A stretch of DNA of 64,000 bases from an uncultured Dokdonia sp. (GTDB lineage: Bacteria; Bacteroidota; Bacteroidia; Flavobacteriales; Flavobacteriaceae): NCBI RefSeq assembly GCF_947492815.1, contig NZ_CANLOB010000009.1:62001-126000 (forward strand), in the 5' to 3' direction. Below, piece after piece: positions 26,372-36,500 of the stretch; position 1 is the first letter of the stretch; the number at the start of each line of letters is the position of its first letter. The position numbers and the translations under genes were made by a program. The notes under the pieces were generated by a model. The model had not been told where the DNA came from. It was given only the letters and a program-made list of their open reading frames with translations, and searched no databases.

Positions 26372-27157
26372 ATGGATTATAATAACATTCTCGTAAGTCA
26401 AAATGACAATGGGATCACTACTATAACAATTAATAGACCTTCAAAATTAAACGCCTTAAATACCGAAACTATTGGAGAGTTGCATACCGCTTTCGCGAAA
26501 GCAAATGAAGACATCACCGCAAAAGTAATTATCATTACAGGAACTGGAGAAAAAGCCTTTGTTGCAGGAGCTGATATTTCTGAATTTGCCAATTTTTCTG
26601 TAGCCGAAGGCGCCGAACTAGCAAGAAAAGGACAAGAAGATTTGTTTGATTTTGTAGAAAAACTACCAACTCCTGTCATTGCAGCCGTAAATGGATTTGC
26701 TTTAGGAGGAGGTTTAGAGCTTGCTATGGCAGCTCATTTTAGAATTGCCAGTGATAATGCTCGTATGGGATTACCTGAAGTTTCTCTAGGGGTGATTCCA
26801 GGATATGGAGGAACACAACGTTTACCACAGCTTGTAGGGAAAGGACGTGCTATGGAAATGATCATGACAGCAGGAATGATAGATGCCAATACAGCACTAA
26901 GTTATGGTCTTGTAAACCATGTAGTCACTCAAGAAGAGTTATTGCCACGCACTCAGAAAATCGCAGGAAAAATCTCTAGAAATTCATCAGTAGCCATTGC
27001 TGCAGGTATAAAAGCTATTAATGCTGGATTTATAGATGGAGTAGATGGCTTTAAAGCAGAAATTGATGCTTTTGGTACATGTTTTGGTACAGAAGATTTT
27101 AAAGAAGGAACCACCGCTTTTTTAGAAAAACGTAAAGCTAGTTTTCCTGGAAAGTAA
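26372..27157 (+). CDS. Enoyl-CoA hydratase/isomerase family protein
   Basis: A 261-aa crotonase-fold enzyme. It shows the oxyanion-hole segments EKAFVAGADISEF and NGFALGGGLELAMA, and the catalytic region LPEVSLGVIPGYGGTQRLPQLVG with Glu residues at the hydratase positions, so hydration of short-chain enoyl-CoA (beta-oxidation) is the best guess. The exact substrate cannot be read from the sequence. Gene order after the kinase does not reveal a pathway. Confidence 0.92.
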   Translation: MDYNNILVSQNDNGITTITINRPSKLNALNTETIGELHTAFAKANEDITAKVIIITGTGEKAFVAGADISEFANFSVAEGAELARKGQEDLFDFVEKLPTPVIAAVNGFALGGGLELAMAAHFRIASDNARMGLPEVSLGVIPGYGGTQRLPQLVGKGRAMEMIMTAGMIDANTALSYGLVNHVVTQEELLPRTQKIAGKISRNSSVAIAAGIKAINAGFIDGVDGFKAEIDAFGTCFGTEDFKEGTTAFLEKRKASFPGK

Positions 27158-27200
27158 TATAAGGTTCCGTTTATAATACTAACCTATATACTAGAATATC

Positions 27201-28031
27201 ATGAAAAAACTATGGATGATAGGCTTACTTTTTGTGAGTACTTGTATGCTTGGACAACAATTACCCAAAATTAAAGGCTCAGGGATCATTACCTTAAAAG
27301 AAGTTGAAATAGAAACACCATTTAATGCTATTGATATTGATGGAGATTTTGATATAGAGCTAAGTCAAGGAACGACAAATGCATACACTATAGAAACAGA
27401 TGATAATCTGATAGATGTTATTCAGTTTCGTGTTGAGGATTATACACTTAAAATTTCGGCAACACACCGAATTGTAAAAAAGAAAAGATTTAAGATCACC
27501 GTTACTGCGAGTACGATTGCAGAGATTCATTTAAATAATGAAGCTCGTATAAAAGCAAATGGTCTCATAAAAGGAGAAAATTTAGTGATTACAGCTGGGA
27601 AATCTTCAAAATTTGATCTTGATGTAGCATACACAGATGCTGTTGATATCGAGATGTTTAGTGATGCAGAGGGTACACTTAAAACAAAAGCTATATCTAG
27701 CAAGATAATTCTAGAAGCAAGAGCTGATTTAAAGATGTATGCTCTTGTTGATACATTAATAGTTCAAGTAAGTGATACATCAAAACTAATACTAGACGGA
27801 ACCATAGAAGCGACAAACTTTACTGTAACTGGAAATGGAAAACTGAATGCTAAAGAAGCAGTAGTAACAACCTCAGAAATTAATCTTTCAGAGGATTCAG
27901 ATGCATATATTCAAGTAAAAGAATCCATTACCTTATATGCACAAGACAGTGCTGTTTTACAGCTTTATGGAGAGCCTACTATAACGGTAACAGGACTAAA
28001 GAATAAGGCTAAGATTTTGAAAAAGGAGTAA
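27201..28031 (+). CDS. Exported GIN-domain (DUF2807) protein
   Basis: A 276-aa protein with a signal peptide (IGLLFVSTCMLGQQ). The mature part has repeated short beta-strands (FNAIDIDGDFDIELSQG; YTLKISATHR; FKITVTASTIAEIHLNNEARI), which is the putative auto-transporter adhesin head GIN domain (DUF2807), a right-handed beta helix-like fold. It is widespread in Bacteroidetes and of unknown function. It lies 43 bp after the crotonase gene. Confidence 0.85.
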   Translation: MKKLWMIGLLFVSTCMLGQQLPKIKGSGIITLKEVEIETPFNAIDIDGDFDIELSQGTTNAYTIETDDNLIDVIQFRVEDYTLKISATHRIVKKKRFKITVTASTIAEIHLNNEARIKANGLIKGENLVITAGKSSKFDLDVAYTDAVDIEMFSDAEGTLKTKAISSKIILEARADLKMYALVDTLIVQVSDTSKLILDGTIEATNFTVTGNGKLNAKEAVVTTSEINLSEDSDAYIQVKESITLYAQDSAVLQLYGEPTITVTGLKNKAKILKKE

Positions 28032-28132
28032 TTTTACTTGATTAGATATACTACTGTTTCTAAAAATCTATACTGCATAAAGAGAAGTAAAATCAAATTA
28101 CGTACTTAATTATTAACCTATTAGAGTTTTTC

Positions 28133-28288
28133 TTAACCTCCTAGTTGTTGGGCTGCCAAAACAGGGTTTTGGTTTATTCCACCTGTTCCTATGCCCATAT
28201 TTGAATTATTTCCTCCTATTAATTTTAATTGACTAACATTAGGTAGTTTGTGATTCCTAAGTTCTGAAATTTTTTTCTTGTTTTTCAT
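28133..28288 (-). CDS. Small RiPP-like precursor peptide with GG leader
   Basis: A 51-aa peptide that I start at the ATG at 28288. A Lys-rich amphipathic leader (MKNKKKISELRNHKL, then VSQLKLIGG) ends in a double glycine, the usual cleavage site for C39-peptidase transporters. The 25-residue core NNSNMGIGTGGINQNPVLAA plus QQLGG is rich in Asn, Gly and Gln. This is the layout of Bacteroidetes natural-product precursors. It lies 25 bp downstream of a Tat oxidoreductase on the same strand; no modification enzyme or exporter is adjacent, so its function is open. Confidence 0.6.
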   Translation of the reverse strand: MKNKKKISELRNHKLPNVSQLKLIGGNNSNMGIGTGGINQNPVLAAQQLGG

Positions 28289-28313
28289 CGTCGTTTTTTT
28301 AGAAATTAAAAAG

Positions 28314-29726
28314 CTATAGTTCCCATCCTTCTCGATAGGCACGTTTCACCCATGCATTTGCAGCTTCGTAGTTAGTTACACGCATATTTGCACCATCCCA
28401 TTTTATAGTACGACGTCCAGGATATTCATATGGATCCCAGTCACCCACTTTTTTCCCATCTTTTAATGTTTTGTATTGAAATGCTTTAATAGCAAGGTTC
28501 CCCATCAATACGGCTTCTGTAAGAGGTCCTCCATAAGAAAAAGGAGAAGAGGTAGGTTTATTATTTAAACAAGCTTCAATCCACTCCCCTGCATGTGATG
28601 TTTTTACACGAGCAATGGTTTCTGCGGGACGTTTAAAATCTTTCATACGTTCGCTAGGTAGTAATCTAGGATTACGAGAATACGTATCAGTAATCATAAT
28701 CCCATCAGTACCATAAAAGATACTACCACCGCCACCATCTCCAGGCTTTTCACCATCTTTTAATTCAGATGGAAGATCGGGCATGATACCACCATCATAC
28801 CAATTTAAAGAAACATCTCCTTGTGTAGGAGAATCAAACTTTAAACGTACAATAGAACTCGGCGGACACGCTTCGGCATAATCTGCTTCTACAAAATCGC
28901 CAGACCAAATGGTTGTGCAACTGGCTTCTGCTTCATATGGGAAACCTAGGTCTAATGTCTTAAAAGGAGTTTCCATAATATGACATCCCATATCTCCCAT
29001 AGCCCCGGTTCCAAAATCCCAGAAACCTCTCCATTTAAAAGGAAGGTAATTCTCATTGTAAGGACGAGTTGCAGCAGGCCCTAACCATAAATCCCAATCC
29101 AAATGATCTGGTATGGTTTGTCCTTCAGTAATGTGCTTAAACCCTTGTGGCCATACCGGACGATTGGTCCAACAGTCTACACGATGTACTTTTCCAATCA
29201 CTCCAGCATTGATCCATTCTTGAGCGATACGAATGCCATCTCCAGAAGCGCCTTGATTTCCCATTTGTGTAACAATACCTTGCTTGGCAGCAGTTTCTGC
29301 CATGAGACGAGCTTCATAAATATTATGAGTAAGTGGTTTTTCTACATATGCATGCTTTTTTTCACGCATAAATGGAAGCGCAATGGTTGCATGTGTATGA
29401 TCTGGTGTTCCCACCATAATCGCATCTATATCATTGAGATGATTATCGTATATTTTTCTAAAATCTCGATATTGCTTTGCTTTGGGATGTAATTCGTAAC
29501 TGCCAGCTCCCATGGTATCATCTACATCACATAACGCAACAAATTTCACCTTTCCATGATTGGTAAGATCTCTTACCACACCGCCGCCTCTTCCTCCTAC
29601 ACCTACAGCTGCTATATATAGTGTATCACTCGGTGGGATATGGTTTCCGCCTAAGACAAAACTAGGTACAATAGAAAAAGCTGCACTCGCAGCAGCAGAT
29701 TTTTTAATAAAGGAACGACGTTTCAT
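28314..29726 (-). CDS. Tat-exported Gfo/Idh/MocA-family oxidoreductase
   Basis: A 470-aa protein with a twin-arginine signal (MKRRSFIKKSAAASAAFS). An NAD(P)-binding Rossmann start follows (YIAAVGVGGRGGGVV), then the family motif VEKPLTHNIYEA and substrate-domain blocks (GNQGASGDGIRIAQEW; GAMGDMGCHIME). Exported members act on sugars or sugar acids, with the cofactor probably bound before folding and export. The substrate is unknown. The RiPP-like small gene follows on the same strand. Confidence 0.93.
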   Translation of the reverse strand: MKRRSFIKKSAAASAAFSIVPSFVLGGNHIPPSDTLYIAAVGVGGRGGGVVRDLTNHGKVKFVALCDVDDTMGAGSYELHPKAKQYRDFRKIYDNHLNDIDAIMVGTPDHTHATIALPFMREKKHAYVEKPLTHNIYEARLMAETAAKQGIVTQMGNQGASGDGIRIAQEWINAGVIGKVHRVDCWTNRPVWPQGFKHITEGQTIPDHLDWDLWLGPAATRPYNENYLPFKWRGFWDFGTGAMGDMGCHIMETPFKTLDLGFPYEAEASCTTIWSGDFVEADYAEACPPSSIVRLKFDSPTQGDVSLNWYDGGIMPDLPSELKDGEKPGDGGGGSIFYGTDGIMITDTYSRNPRLLPSERMKDFKRPAETIARVKTSHAGEWIEACLNNKPTSSPFSYGGPLTEAVLMGNLAIKAFQYKTLKDGKKVGDWDPYEYPGRRTIKWDGANMRVTNYEAANAWVKRAYREGWEL

Positions 29727-29848
29727 GATGTGAGATTTTTTTTAAAGTTAATTAATTCTTTTAAATTGTTTTATGTTTGGAATATTTCCATATTTTTGTA
29801 TTAAATCCAATTTTAGAAAGAAGGCTTCTGTTTTCGCGAAAGCATATT

Positions 29849-30925
29849 ATGAAAGAATCTATAAAAGGACGTGGTGCTCAAATACAGGTATCGAATCGCT
29901 TTTTTGAACATAGTGAAGAGATGCGTGATGATTTTTTAGAATTTTGCTTTCGCGAAAACGAACTTCCAAGTAATCCTAAAACGGAATATATACATACGTT
30001 CCCAAAAACGATTGTAAACAAAGTAACCAGTCCAGATGTAGGTATGGGATATTCTTTAAATCCTTATCAGGGGTGTGAGCATGGATGCATTTATTGCTAC
30101 GCACGAAATAGTCATGAATATTGGGGTTATGGCGCTGGACTGGACTTTGAACAAAAAATTTTAATAAAGAAAAATGCACCAGCATTACTAGAAAAAAAAC
30201 TACAAAGCCCTTCTTGGGAAGCGTCTACCATTGTATTGTCAGGAAATACAGATTGTTATCAGCCTATAGAAAAGAAATTAAAGATCACTAGACAATTATT
30301 AGCGTTGTTTTTAAAGTATAAACATCCTGTTGGAATTATTACTAAAAATGTTTTAGTAGAACGAGATATAGATATCTTAAAAGAACTTGCTAAAGACAAT
30401 TTGTGTAGAGTTATTTTTTCGGTCACTACGCTATCTGAAGATACAAGAAGGCTTATGGAGCCACGTACAGCAACTGTTAAAAGAAGATTACAAGCTATAG
30501 AGCGATTAAGCAAAGCAGGAATTCCTGTGATGGTTATGGCTGGACCTATGATCCCTGGTATTAATACGCATGAGATTTTACCATTATTAAAAACGATTTC
30601 AAACAAAGGAGCTCTTAAAGTAGGATATACTATTGTACGATTGAATGGGGCTATTGGTAGCATTTTTGAAGATTGGATTCGCAGGGTGCTACCTGATAAG
30701 GCAGATAAGGTATTGAATCAAATAGCAGATTGCCATGGGGGACAATTGAATGATTCTCGCTTTGGAAAACGTATGAAAGGAGAAGGGCATTATGCAACGC
30801 AAATTCATAGACAATTTGAAATAGGAAGAAATCGATATTTTAAAGGGAAAGAACTCCCTCCCTTAAATACAACCCTATTTATAAGAACAAACAAGGGGCA
30901 ATTAGGTCTTTTTAACAATCTTTAA
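29849..30925 (+). CDS. PA0069-family radical SAM protein
   Basis: A 358-aa protein with the radical SAM cluster motif CEHGCIYCYAR (CxxxCxxC) near residue 75 and the downstream family blocks LSGNTDCYQPIEKKLKITR and ITKNVLVERDIDIL. This matches the PA0069/spore-photoproduct-lyase-like group; the reaction is unknown. I use the ATG at 29849 because the upstream extension is not conserved-looking and crosses a palindromic repeat. Two TTTCGCGAAA-type palindromes lie at 29830 and 29947. Confidence 0.9.
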   Translation: MKESIKGRGAQIQVSNRFFEHSEEMRDDFLEFCFRENELPSNPKTEYIHTFPKTIVNKVTSPDVGMGYSLNPYQGCEHGCIYCYARNSHEYWGYGAGLDFEQKILIKKNAPALLEKKLQSPSWEASTIVLSGNTDCYQPIEKKLKITRQLLALFLKYKHPVGIITKNVLVERDIDILKELAKDNLCRVIFSVTTLSEDTRRLMEPRTATVKRRLQAIERLSKAGIPVMVMAGPMIPGINTHEILPLLKTISNKGALKVGYTIVRLNGAIGSIFEDWIRRVLPDKADKVLNQIADCHGGQLNDSRFGKRMKGEGHYATQIHRQFEIGRNRYFKGKELPPLNTTLFIRTNKGQLGLFNNL

Positions 30926-30943
30926 GATGCTTTTTTTATGTGT

Positions 30944-30975
30944 TTTGCCATATTTGCAACGTTAATGTACTTTTG
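30944..30975 (+). promoter_or_regulatory. Promoter of the first plug-module gene
   Basis: TTTG at 30944-30947 and TACTTTTG at 30968-30975 are separated by 20 bp, a good match to the Bacteroidetes -33/-7 consensus. The ATG is four bases further on, so the leader would be very short. Confidence 0.6.
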
Positions 30976-30979
30976 AAGG

Positions 30980-33430
30980 ATGAAAAAGAAATACAACATC
31001 TTAGTTTTTGGACTTATTGTTATGGCGTTTTTACAAACACTTTCAGCACAGACAGTCTTTAGAGGTAAGATTTTAGACGAAGAAACAAAAGCTCCTATTG
31101 GAGATGTGAAAATTGGAATTACAGATCAAGGAATAGGCGTTGTTACAAGCTCAAATGGTCTTTTTAATTACCGAAGATATCACCAAACTATTGGCAATGC
31201 TTCTCGACTTAGAATCAGTGCGCCCGGATACGAAACTATAGAGTTAAGAGGTGATAACATACGTGGCCTTTTTAATAAATCTAGTAAAATTTATCTCACT
31301 AAAACGGGAGATACTCCGGTAAAAAAAATATTCAGTGATCAAAAAAATGTAAAAATATTTTGGGATGCATCTCTATCTTCAAGTCGCAGAGATTTTAGAA
31401 AAGAATGGGGGTTCATAGAAGCTTACTTTGAAGAACTAGGAGAAGTAAATGTGACATTTGTTGTATTTAATGAAGAGGTTTTATCTACAAAAAGGCATAC
31501 CATACATAAAGATATATCTGCCCTTAAAAAAGAAGTTGAAGGACTAGTGTATCAGGGTACAACGTCATATGATATTCTTACAACAACAGGAAATACTGAT
31601 GCAGCACTTTTATTTTCTGAAGGAGAAGCTGTACTTGGTCAATGGTTAGGTGATAGAGATATTCCTTTTTATGCTATAAGTAGTCTTTCTAGAGCAAATC
31701 ATGACTATTTGCGTTCACTAGCTCGTTTTACATCTGGGAGTTATGTAAATCTTTCAGAAGCTTCTATTGCAGAGAGTATAGATCAAATAAAAAGAGGAGT
31801 TCCTTTTAAGGATAAGAAGGTGCTTATATCATCAACATTTAATGGTGTTGTTAAAACATCTATAGGTCCGATTCAAGGTGCTAGTATTACCATAAAAGGA
31901 GATCTAGAAGAATTTTTATCAAAATCTGATGGAAGTTTTACAGTTCCTGCTGAGGTAGGTGATGTATTACAAATACGATATTTAGGAATGCATCCAAAAG
32001 AAATGCTCGTAGAAAATGGCGAGACACTTATCGTTGAGATGAAACCTATAGATGAGCTACTTAAAGAGGTGGTTATTACTGGGAAAAGAGCAAAGAGTAA
32101 AGAGACTTCCGATACAGGGTTTGGAGAAAAAAGTAGAGATCAAATAGGGGTATCTGTAAATACAATTACTGAAGATCAAATAAGTCCTAATGCACAATAC
32201 ATAGCTGATGTGATAAGAGGGCGTTTTGCTGGCGTTAAGATTACAGGTTTTGGTAGTCAAGCTTCATTTACTATCAGAGGAGATAATAGTTCTAAACCTG
32301 CTATTTGGGTTGTTGATGGGGCTATATATGAACAAACCCCCGATTTTTTAAATCCTCAGAATATTTCGTCTATTTCTATTTTAAAATCTATAATAGCTGC
32401 TAGCCGTTATGGCTCTATTGCTTCTGGAGGGGCTTTTATTGTAAAAACAAAAGCATTTAATTTAAGAGGAGATGATGGAGAAATAGTAGACACAGCATTA
32501 GTAAAAGGAAATGACTATACAGAGCAAGTATCTCAACTTAATTTAGAAGCTTTAAAGCCTAATTACGTAAAACAAATACAAGATATAGAAGGAGTTGACA
32601 ACCAATTTGCTATGTATCAAAATCTTTCTAAAGCAAATACAACAAATGCAGCGTTTTTTATAGATATGGCATTGTATTTTGAGCCATTAGATAGAGAAAA
32701 AGCAAAATCTATTAGATCAAGACTTGTTGAAGTTGCTCAAAAAAACCCTAAAGTATTACGTGTAGCAGCTTATTTGTATGAAAGTGCAAGAGAATATGAT
32801 AACGCTTTAAAGTTATATGAGCGTATTGTAAGTATTGTTCCTCAGGAAGCACAATCTTATCGTGACTTAGCAAAAGCTTACGAAGAAACTGGCACATATG
32901 ATAAAGCGCTTGAATTATATATTAATATGCTAGGAGAGCAAATCTTAGGAGTTGATTTTTCAGGATTGGACAAACCTTTGAGGCATGAATTATTACATTT
33001 AGTTTCTCTACATAAGGATAAAATTAATACAGAAAGACTTCCAGAAGACTGGTTGCTTGATAGTTATAGTTTGGACTTGCGCATGGTTTTGGAATGGTCA
33101 GATAGAGAAGCTCCGTTCGAGTTTCAGTTTGTCAATCCGAACAAAAAATACTTCAAATGGAATCACACTCTCTTTGACAATAAAGAACGTTTAGAATCTG
33201 AGGTGAAGTTAGGTTATCAAACAGAAGAATTTGTTATAGATGATGCACCTCATGGATTATGGATTGTTAATATTGAATATTTAGGAGAAGAGACTTTCAC
33301 AACAGTACCACCTTATCTTAAATACACTATTTATAGAGATTATGGGACTTCTCGTGAGCGAAAAGATGTAAAGGTCATAAAGCTTACCTCTGATATCGGA
33401 AAAGCACAGCTCGACGAATTCTTACTGTAA
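30980..33430 (+). CDS. Exported vWA/TonB-plug/TPR protein, paralog 1
   Basis: An 816-aa protein, in order: signal peptide (1-23, ends TLSAQ); carboxypeptidase-regulatory-like domain (25-105); vWA-like domain (124-272) with an intact DxSxS metal motif (DASLS, 129-133); second regulatory-like domain (287-355); LKEVVITGKR box; TonB-receptor plug domain (380-490: VIRGRFAGVKI, IWVVDGAIYE, ISSISILKS, YGSIASGGAFIVKTK); the linker box ALVKGNDYTE; TPR-like helices (590-650); and a C-terminal beta domain resembling DUF2135 (695-816: LRMVLEWSDRE, FEFQFVNP). It lacks the approximately 600-residue barrel of a receptor, so it cannot itself be a TonB-dependent transporter. First of four paralogs; function unknown. 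Confidence 0.8.
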   Translation: MKKKYNILVFGLIVMAFLQTLSAQTVFRGKILDEETKAPIGDVKIGITDQGIGVVTSSNGLFNYRRYHQTIGNASRLRISAPGYETIELRGDNIRGLFNKSSKIYLTKTGDTPVKKIFSDQKNVKIFWDASLSSSRRDFRKEWGFIEAYFEELGEVNVTFVVFNEEVLSTKRHTIHKDISALKKEVEGLVYQGTTSYDILTTTGNTDAALLFSEGEAVLGQWLGDRDIPFYAISSLSRANHDYLRSLARFTSGSYVNLSEASIAESIDQIKRGVPFKDKKVLISSTFNGVVKTSIGPIQGASITIKGDLEEFLSKSDGSFTVPAEVGDVLQIRYLGMHPKEMLVENGETLIVEMKPIDELLKEVVITGKRAKSKETSDTGFGEKSRDQIGVSVNTITEDQISPNAQYIADVIRGRFAGVKITGFGSQASFTIRGDNSSKPAIWVVDGAIYEQTPDFLNPQNISSISILKSIIAASRYGSIASGGAFIVKTKAFNLRGDDGEIVDTALVKGNDYTEQVSQLNLEALKPNYVKQIQDIEGVDNQFAMYQNLSKANTTNAAFFIDMALYFEPLDREKAKSIRSRLVEVAQKNPKVLRVAAYLYESAREYDNALKLYERIVSIVPQEAQSYRDLAKAYEETGTYDKALELYINMLGEQILGVDFSGLDKPLRHELLHLVSLHKDKINTERLPEDWLLDSYSLDLRMVLEWSDREAPFEFQFVNPNKKYFKWNHTLFDNKERLESEVKLGYQTEEFVIDDAPHGLWIVNIEYLGEETFTTVPPYLKYTIYRDYGTSRERKDVKVIKLTSDIGKAQLDEFLL

Positions 33431-33594
33431 TAATATACGTTATTTCAACATTTTAAAATTCGTGAATAGCCTTATATTTCGCAAGTAAGGATTTATCGGT
33501 ATGTACTAGAAGTAGTATTTTATAATTTATATTTAGTAAGTGATTAACTTTTGTGTACACATTTATTTGGTACATAACTAACTAACTATTACTT

Positions 33595-36500
33595 ATGAAA
33601 GTATATTACACTTCTCTATTTATAATTCTCACTTTACTATGCAGTACTATTACTATTGCACAAACAGTATTTCGAGGTACAGTAATCGATTCAGAGACTA
33701 AGCAACCTATTTCTCAAGCTCGAGTAGGGATTAATAATCAAGGTATCGGTGAAATCACAGATGCTAAAGGGTTTTTCAATTACAGAAAGTATCATGAGAT
33801 TTTAAGCTCAGACAGCAAATTAGTTGTTGGTGCTAGTGGTTATGAATCTTTAGAACTAGATGCAGAAAAAGTACGCACGCTGTTTAATAGATCTAGTAAA
33901 ATAGAATTAGAACCATCTTCTAAGAAACAAAGAGTAACTAAAGTGAGTGATCTCACTGTTTTTTGGGATGTTTCAGAAGATATGAAAGGTAGAGATGTGG
34001 CTGCGGAGATTTCTTATGTTCAGCAGTATGTTTCGGCGTATAAAGAATTGCAGTTGCGATTAGTGGTATTTGACTATAAGGTTCGTAGCGAGGAGTTGAT
34101 GACTATTCGTGATGGGGACATTTCTCGCTTTCGCGAAAGCGTAAACGCCTTGATCTACAATGGTCCTTCTAATTATGATATTTTAGATATAGCAGGAGCA
34201 GATGCTGTGATTTTGAGTTCTAATGGAACGCCTAATTATGGAACTTTTCAGGTATCACAAGAAGTTCCTGTGTATGTAATTTCGAGTCAATCAGTAGCTG
34301 TTGAGTTGGATTATGTACGTTCTTTAGCAACCTATACACAAGGTGATTATAGTTTATTACAAGTATCTGGGAGTACTGTTTCAGATAATAAGGTTGTGAC
34401 ACCTAAAGTTACGGGACCTACCATAAAAGGAAAAGTAACGAGTCTTGGCAAACCATTACAAGAAGTCTCTGTGGTTAAGAAAGGAGATTTTACGGAATAT
34501 CTTACAAAAGCCGACGGAAGTTTTGAGATACCAGCGAGTGATGGCGATGTATTACAGTTTCGTTATTTAGGAATGTTCCCAAAAGATGTATTAGTGTCTG
34601 ATCAAAAGGCTATTAATGTTGAACTATTGCCAGAAAATAATGTGCTGGATGAAGTAGTCATCACAAAAAAAATTGAAAAAATTATTGTTGGTGATAAAGA
34701 AATTAGAGGAAGAAGAATATCCGATATTCCAGGTGGAGTAACAGGAGCTCTTGACCGTTATATAACAGCAGATGATATTACACCCAATGCAAAAACATTA
34801 GAGTATGTTCTTAGGGATAATTTTAAAAGAGTACGTATTGTATATACCCCAGCTGGAGTGCGATTACTTATAAAAAATCAATATCCAAAATTTTATATCA
34901 ATGGAGGACTAATTCGTAATATAGATGAGGCTTTAGCTATAGTGGATAAAGACATAGAATCTGTTATTATAAAAGATACTCCTAATATGACAAGTCGTTA
35001 TGGACCCATAATAGAAGGTTTTGCAGTAATAATTACAACAAAAACAGCAGATTTATCTAAAAAGAAAAGAGCAAATGCTGGTTTAGTCAATGGAAATAAT
35101 TATACGGAAGAAGTACAGGGGATCTCTGGAGGTGTTATCACTGGGAAAGCTCAAATTATAGGAAAAGTAACAAGCCTTGGAAAACCTATTCAAGGGGCTA
35201 CTATTACCAAGATAGGAACATTTGAAGAATATACGTCTACAGCGAATGGTAGTTTCAATGCCTACGCAAATGATGGAGATCAATTCATTGTTTCTTATTT
35301 AGGAATGTATCCTAAGTCATTTGAAGTAGAGACTATATCATCATACACCATTGATTTAGTGCCTAAAAACGATGTGCTAGATGAAGTGGTTCTTGAAGGT
35401 AAAGGAGAGGAGAAAAATGAAGTCCAGACAGCTTGGGGTAAAGAAAATAGAGATAAGTTAGGGTATGATGTAAAAGAGATTAAAAAGGAAGATATTTCTC
35501 TAGGAGCTCCAGATTTAGTAGCAGTGTTAAATCAAAAATTTGCTGGAATTAGAGCTAATGATGAAAGTACATTGACCGTGTTTAATAGTAGAGGAGAATC
35601 ACAGCCTGACAAAGGCAGAATGTTAATTGTAATAGATGGTGCTATGTATCCGCCTAATGTTGAAAGGCCATTTATCAGTCCAGATCGTGTAGAAAGTATT
35701 TCAATTATAAAATCATTAGCTGGCGCAAATCGATATGGTCTTTTTGGAAGAAATGGCGTTGTAGAAATTACAACAAATATTAGTTCAGCAAATGCTACAG
35801 TAGCAGAAACCCCTTCCGCATTGGTAGAGGGTAATGATTATGAGGAGGAAGTACAATCCTTATCAGATCCATTGTTGGGTAGTTCTTCAAAGGTATTAGT
35901 ACGTGGTGTTGTGAGATCACCTAAAGGCTTTTTAGAAGATGTGACGATTACCCGTAAAGGAAGCTTTGATGAAGTTTATACAGATAGTAAAGGCACTTTT
36001 ACCATAAAAGCTTCTATAGATGATGTATTGGTTATTAGTAAAGTTGGAATGTTTACCAAAGAGGTATTAATCGAGTCTCAAAATATAGGAATTATTGAAC
36101 TAACACCTAAAAATGATGAGCTAGATGAAATTGTTGTTTCTGGAGGTAAACGTGTAGATAATACGATAGAGAGTAACGACGGTAGACGTATAAACAAGGA
36201 TAAATTAGGTTATGCAGCCTCTGAGATTGATGAAAATGATTTTTCAGCAGGAGCTACGACACTTCAACAACTTATTACGGGTAAAGTATCAGGAGTATCT
36301 GTAGAAGGAGGTCATTTCAGTGGTAGTGAAGTTGTTTATAAGATCCGTGGAGGGACGCAGTCTATTTCTACAGAGATTCCTCCTATATGGATTGTGAATG
36401 GCACACCTTATCAAGACCCTCCTAACTTTTTAGATGTACAGCAAATAAAGAGTATCACGGTATTAAAATCAGTATCTGCTACGTCTCGTTATGGTACTTT

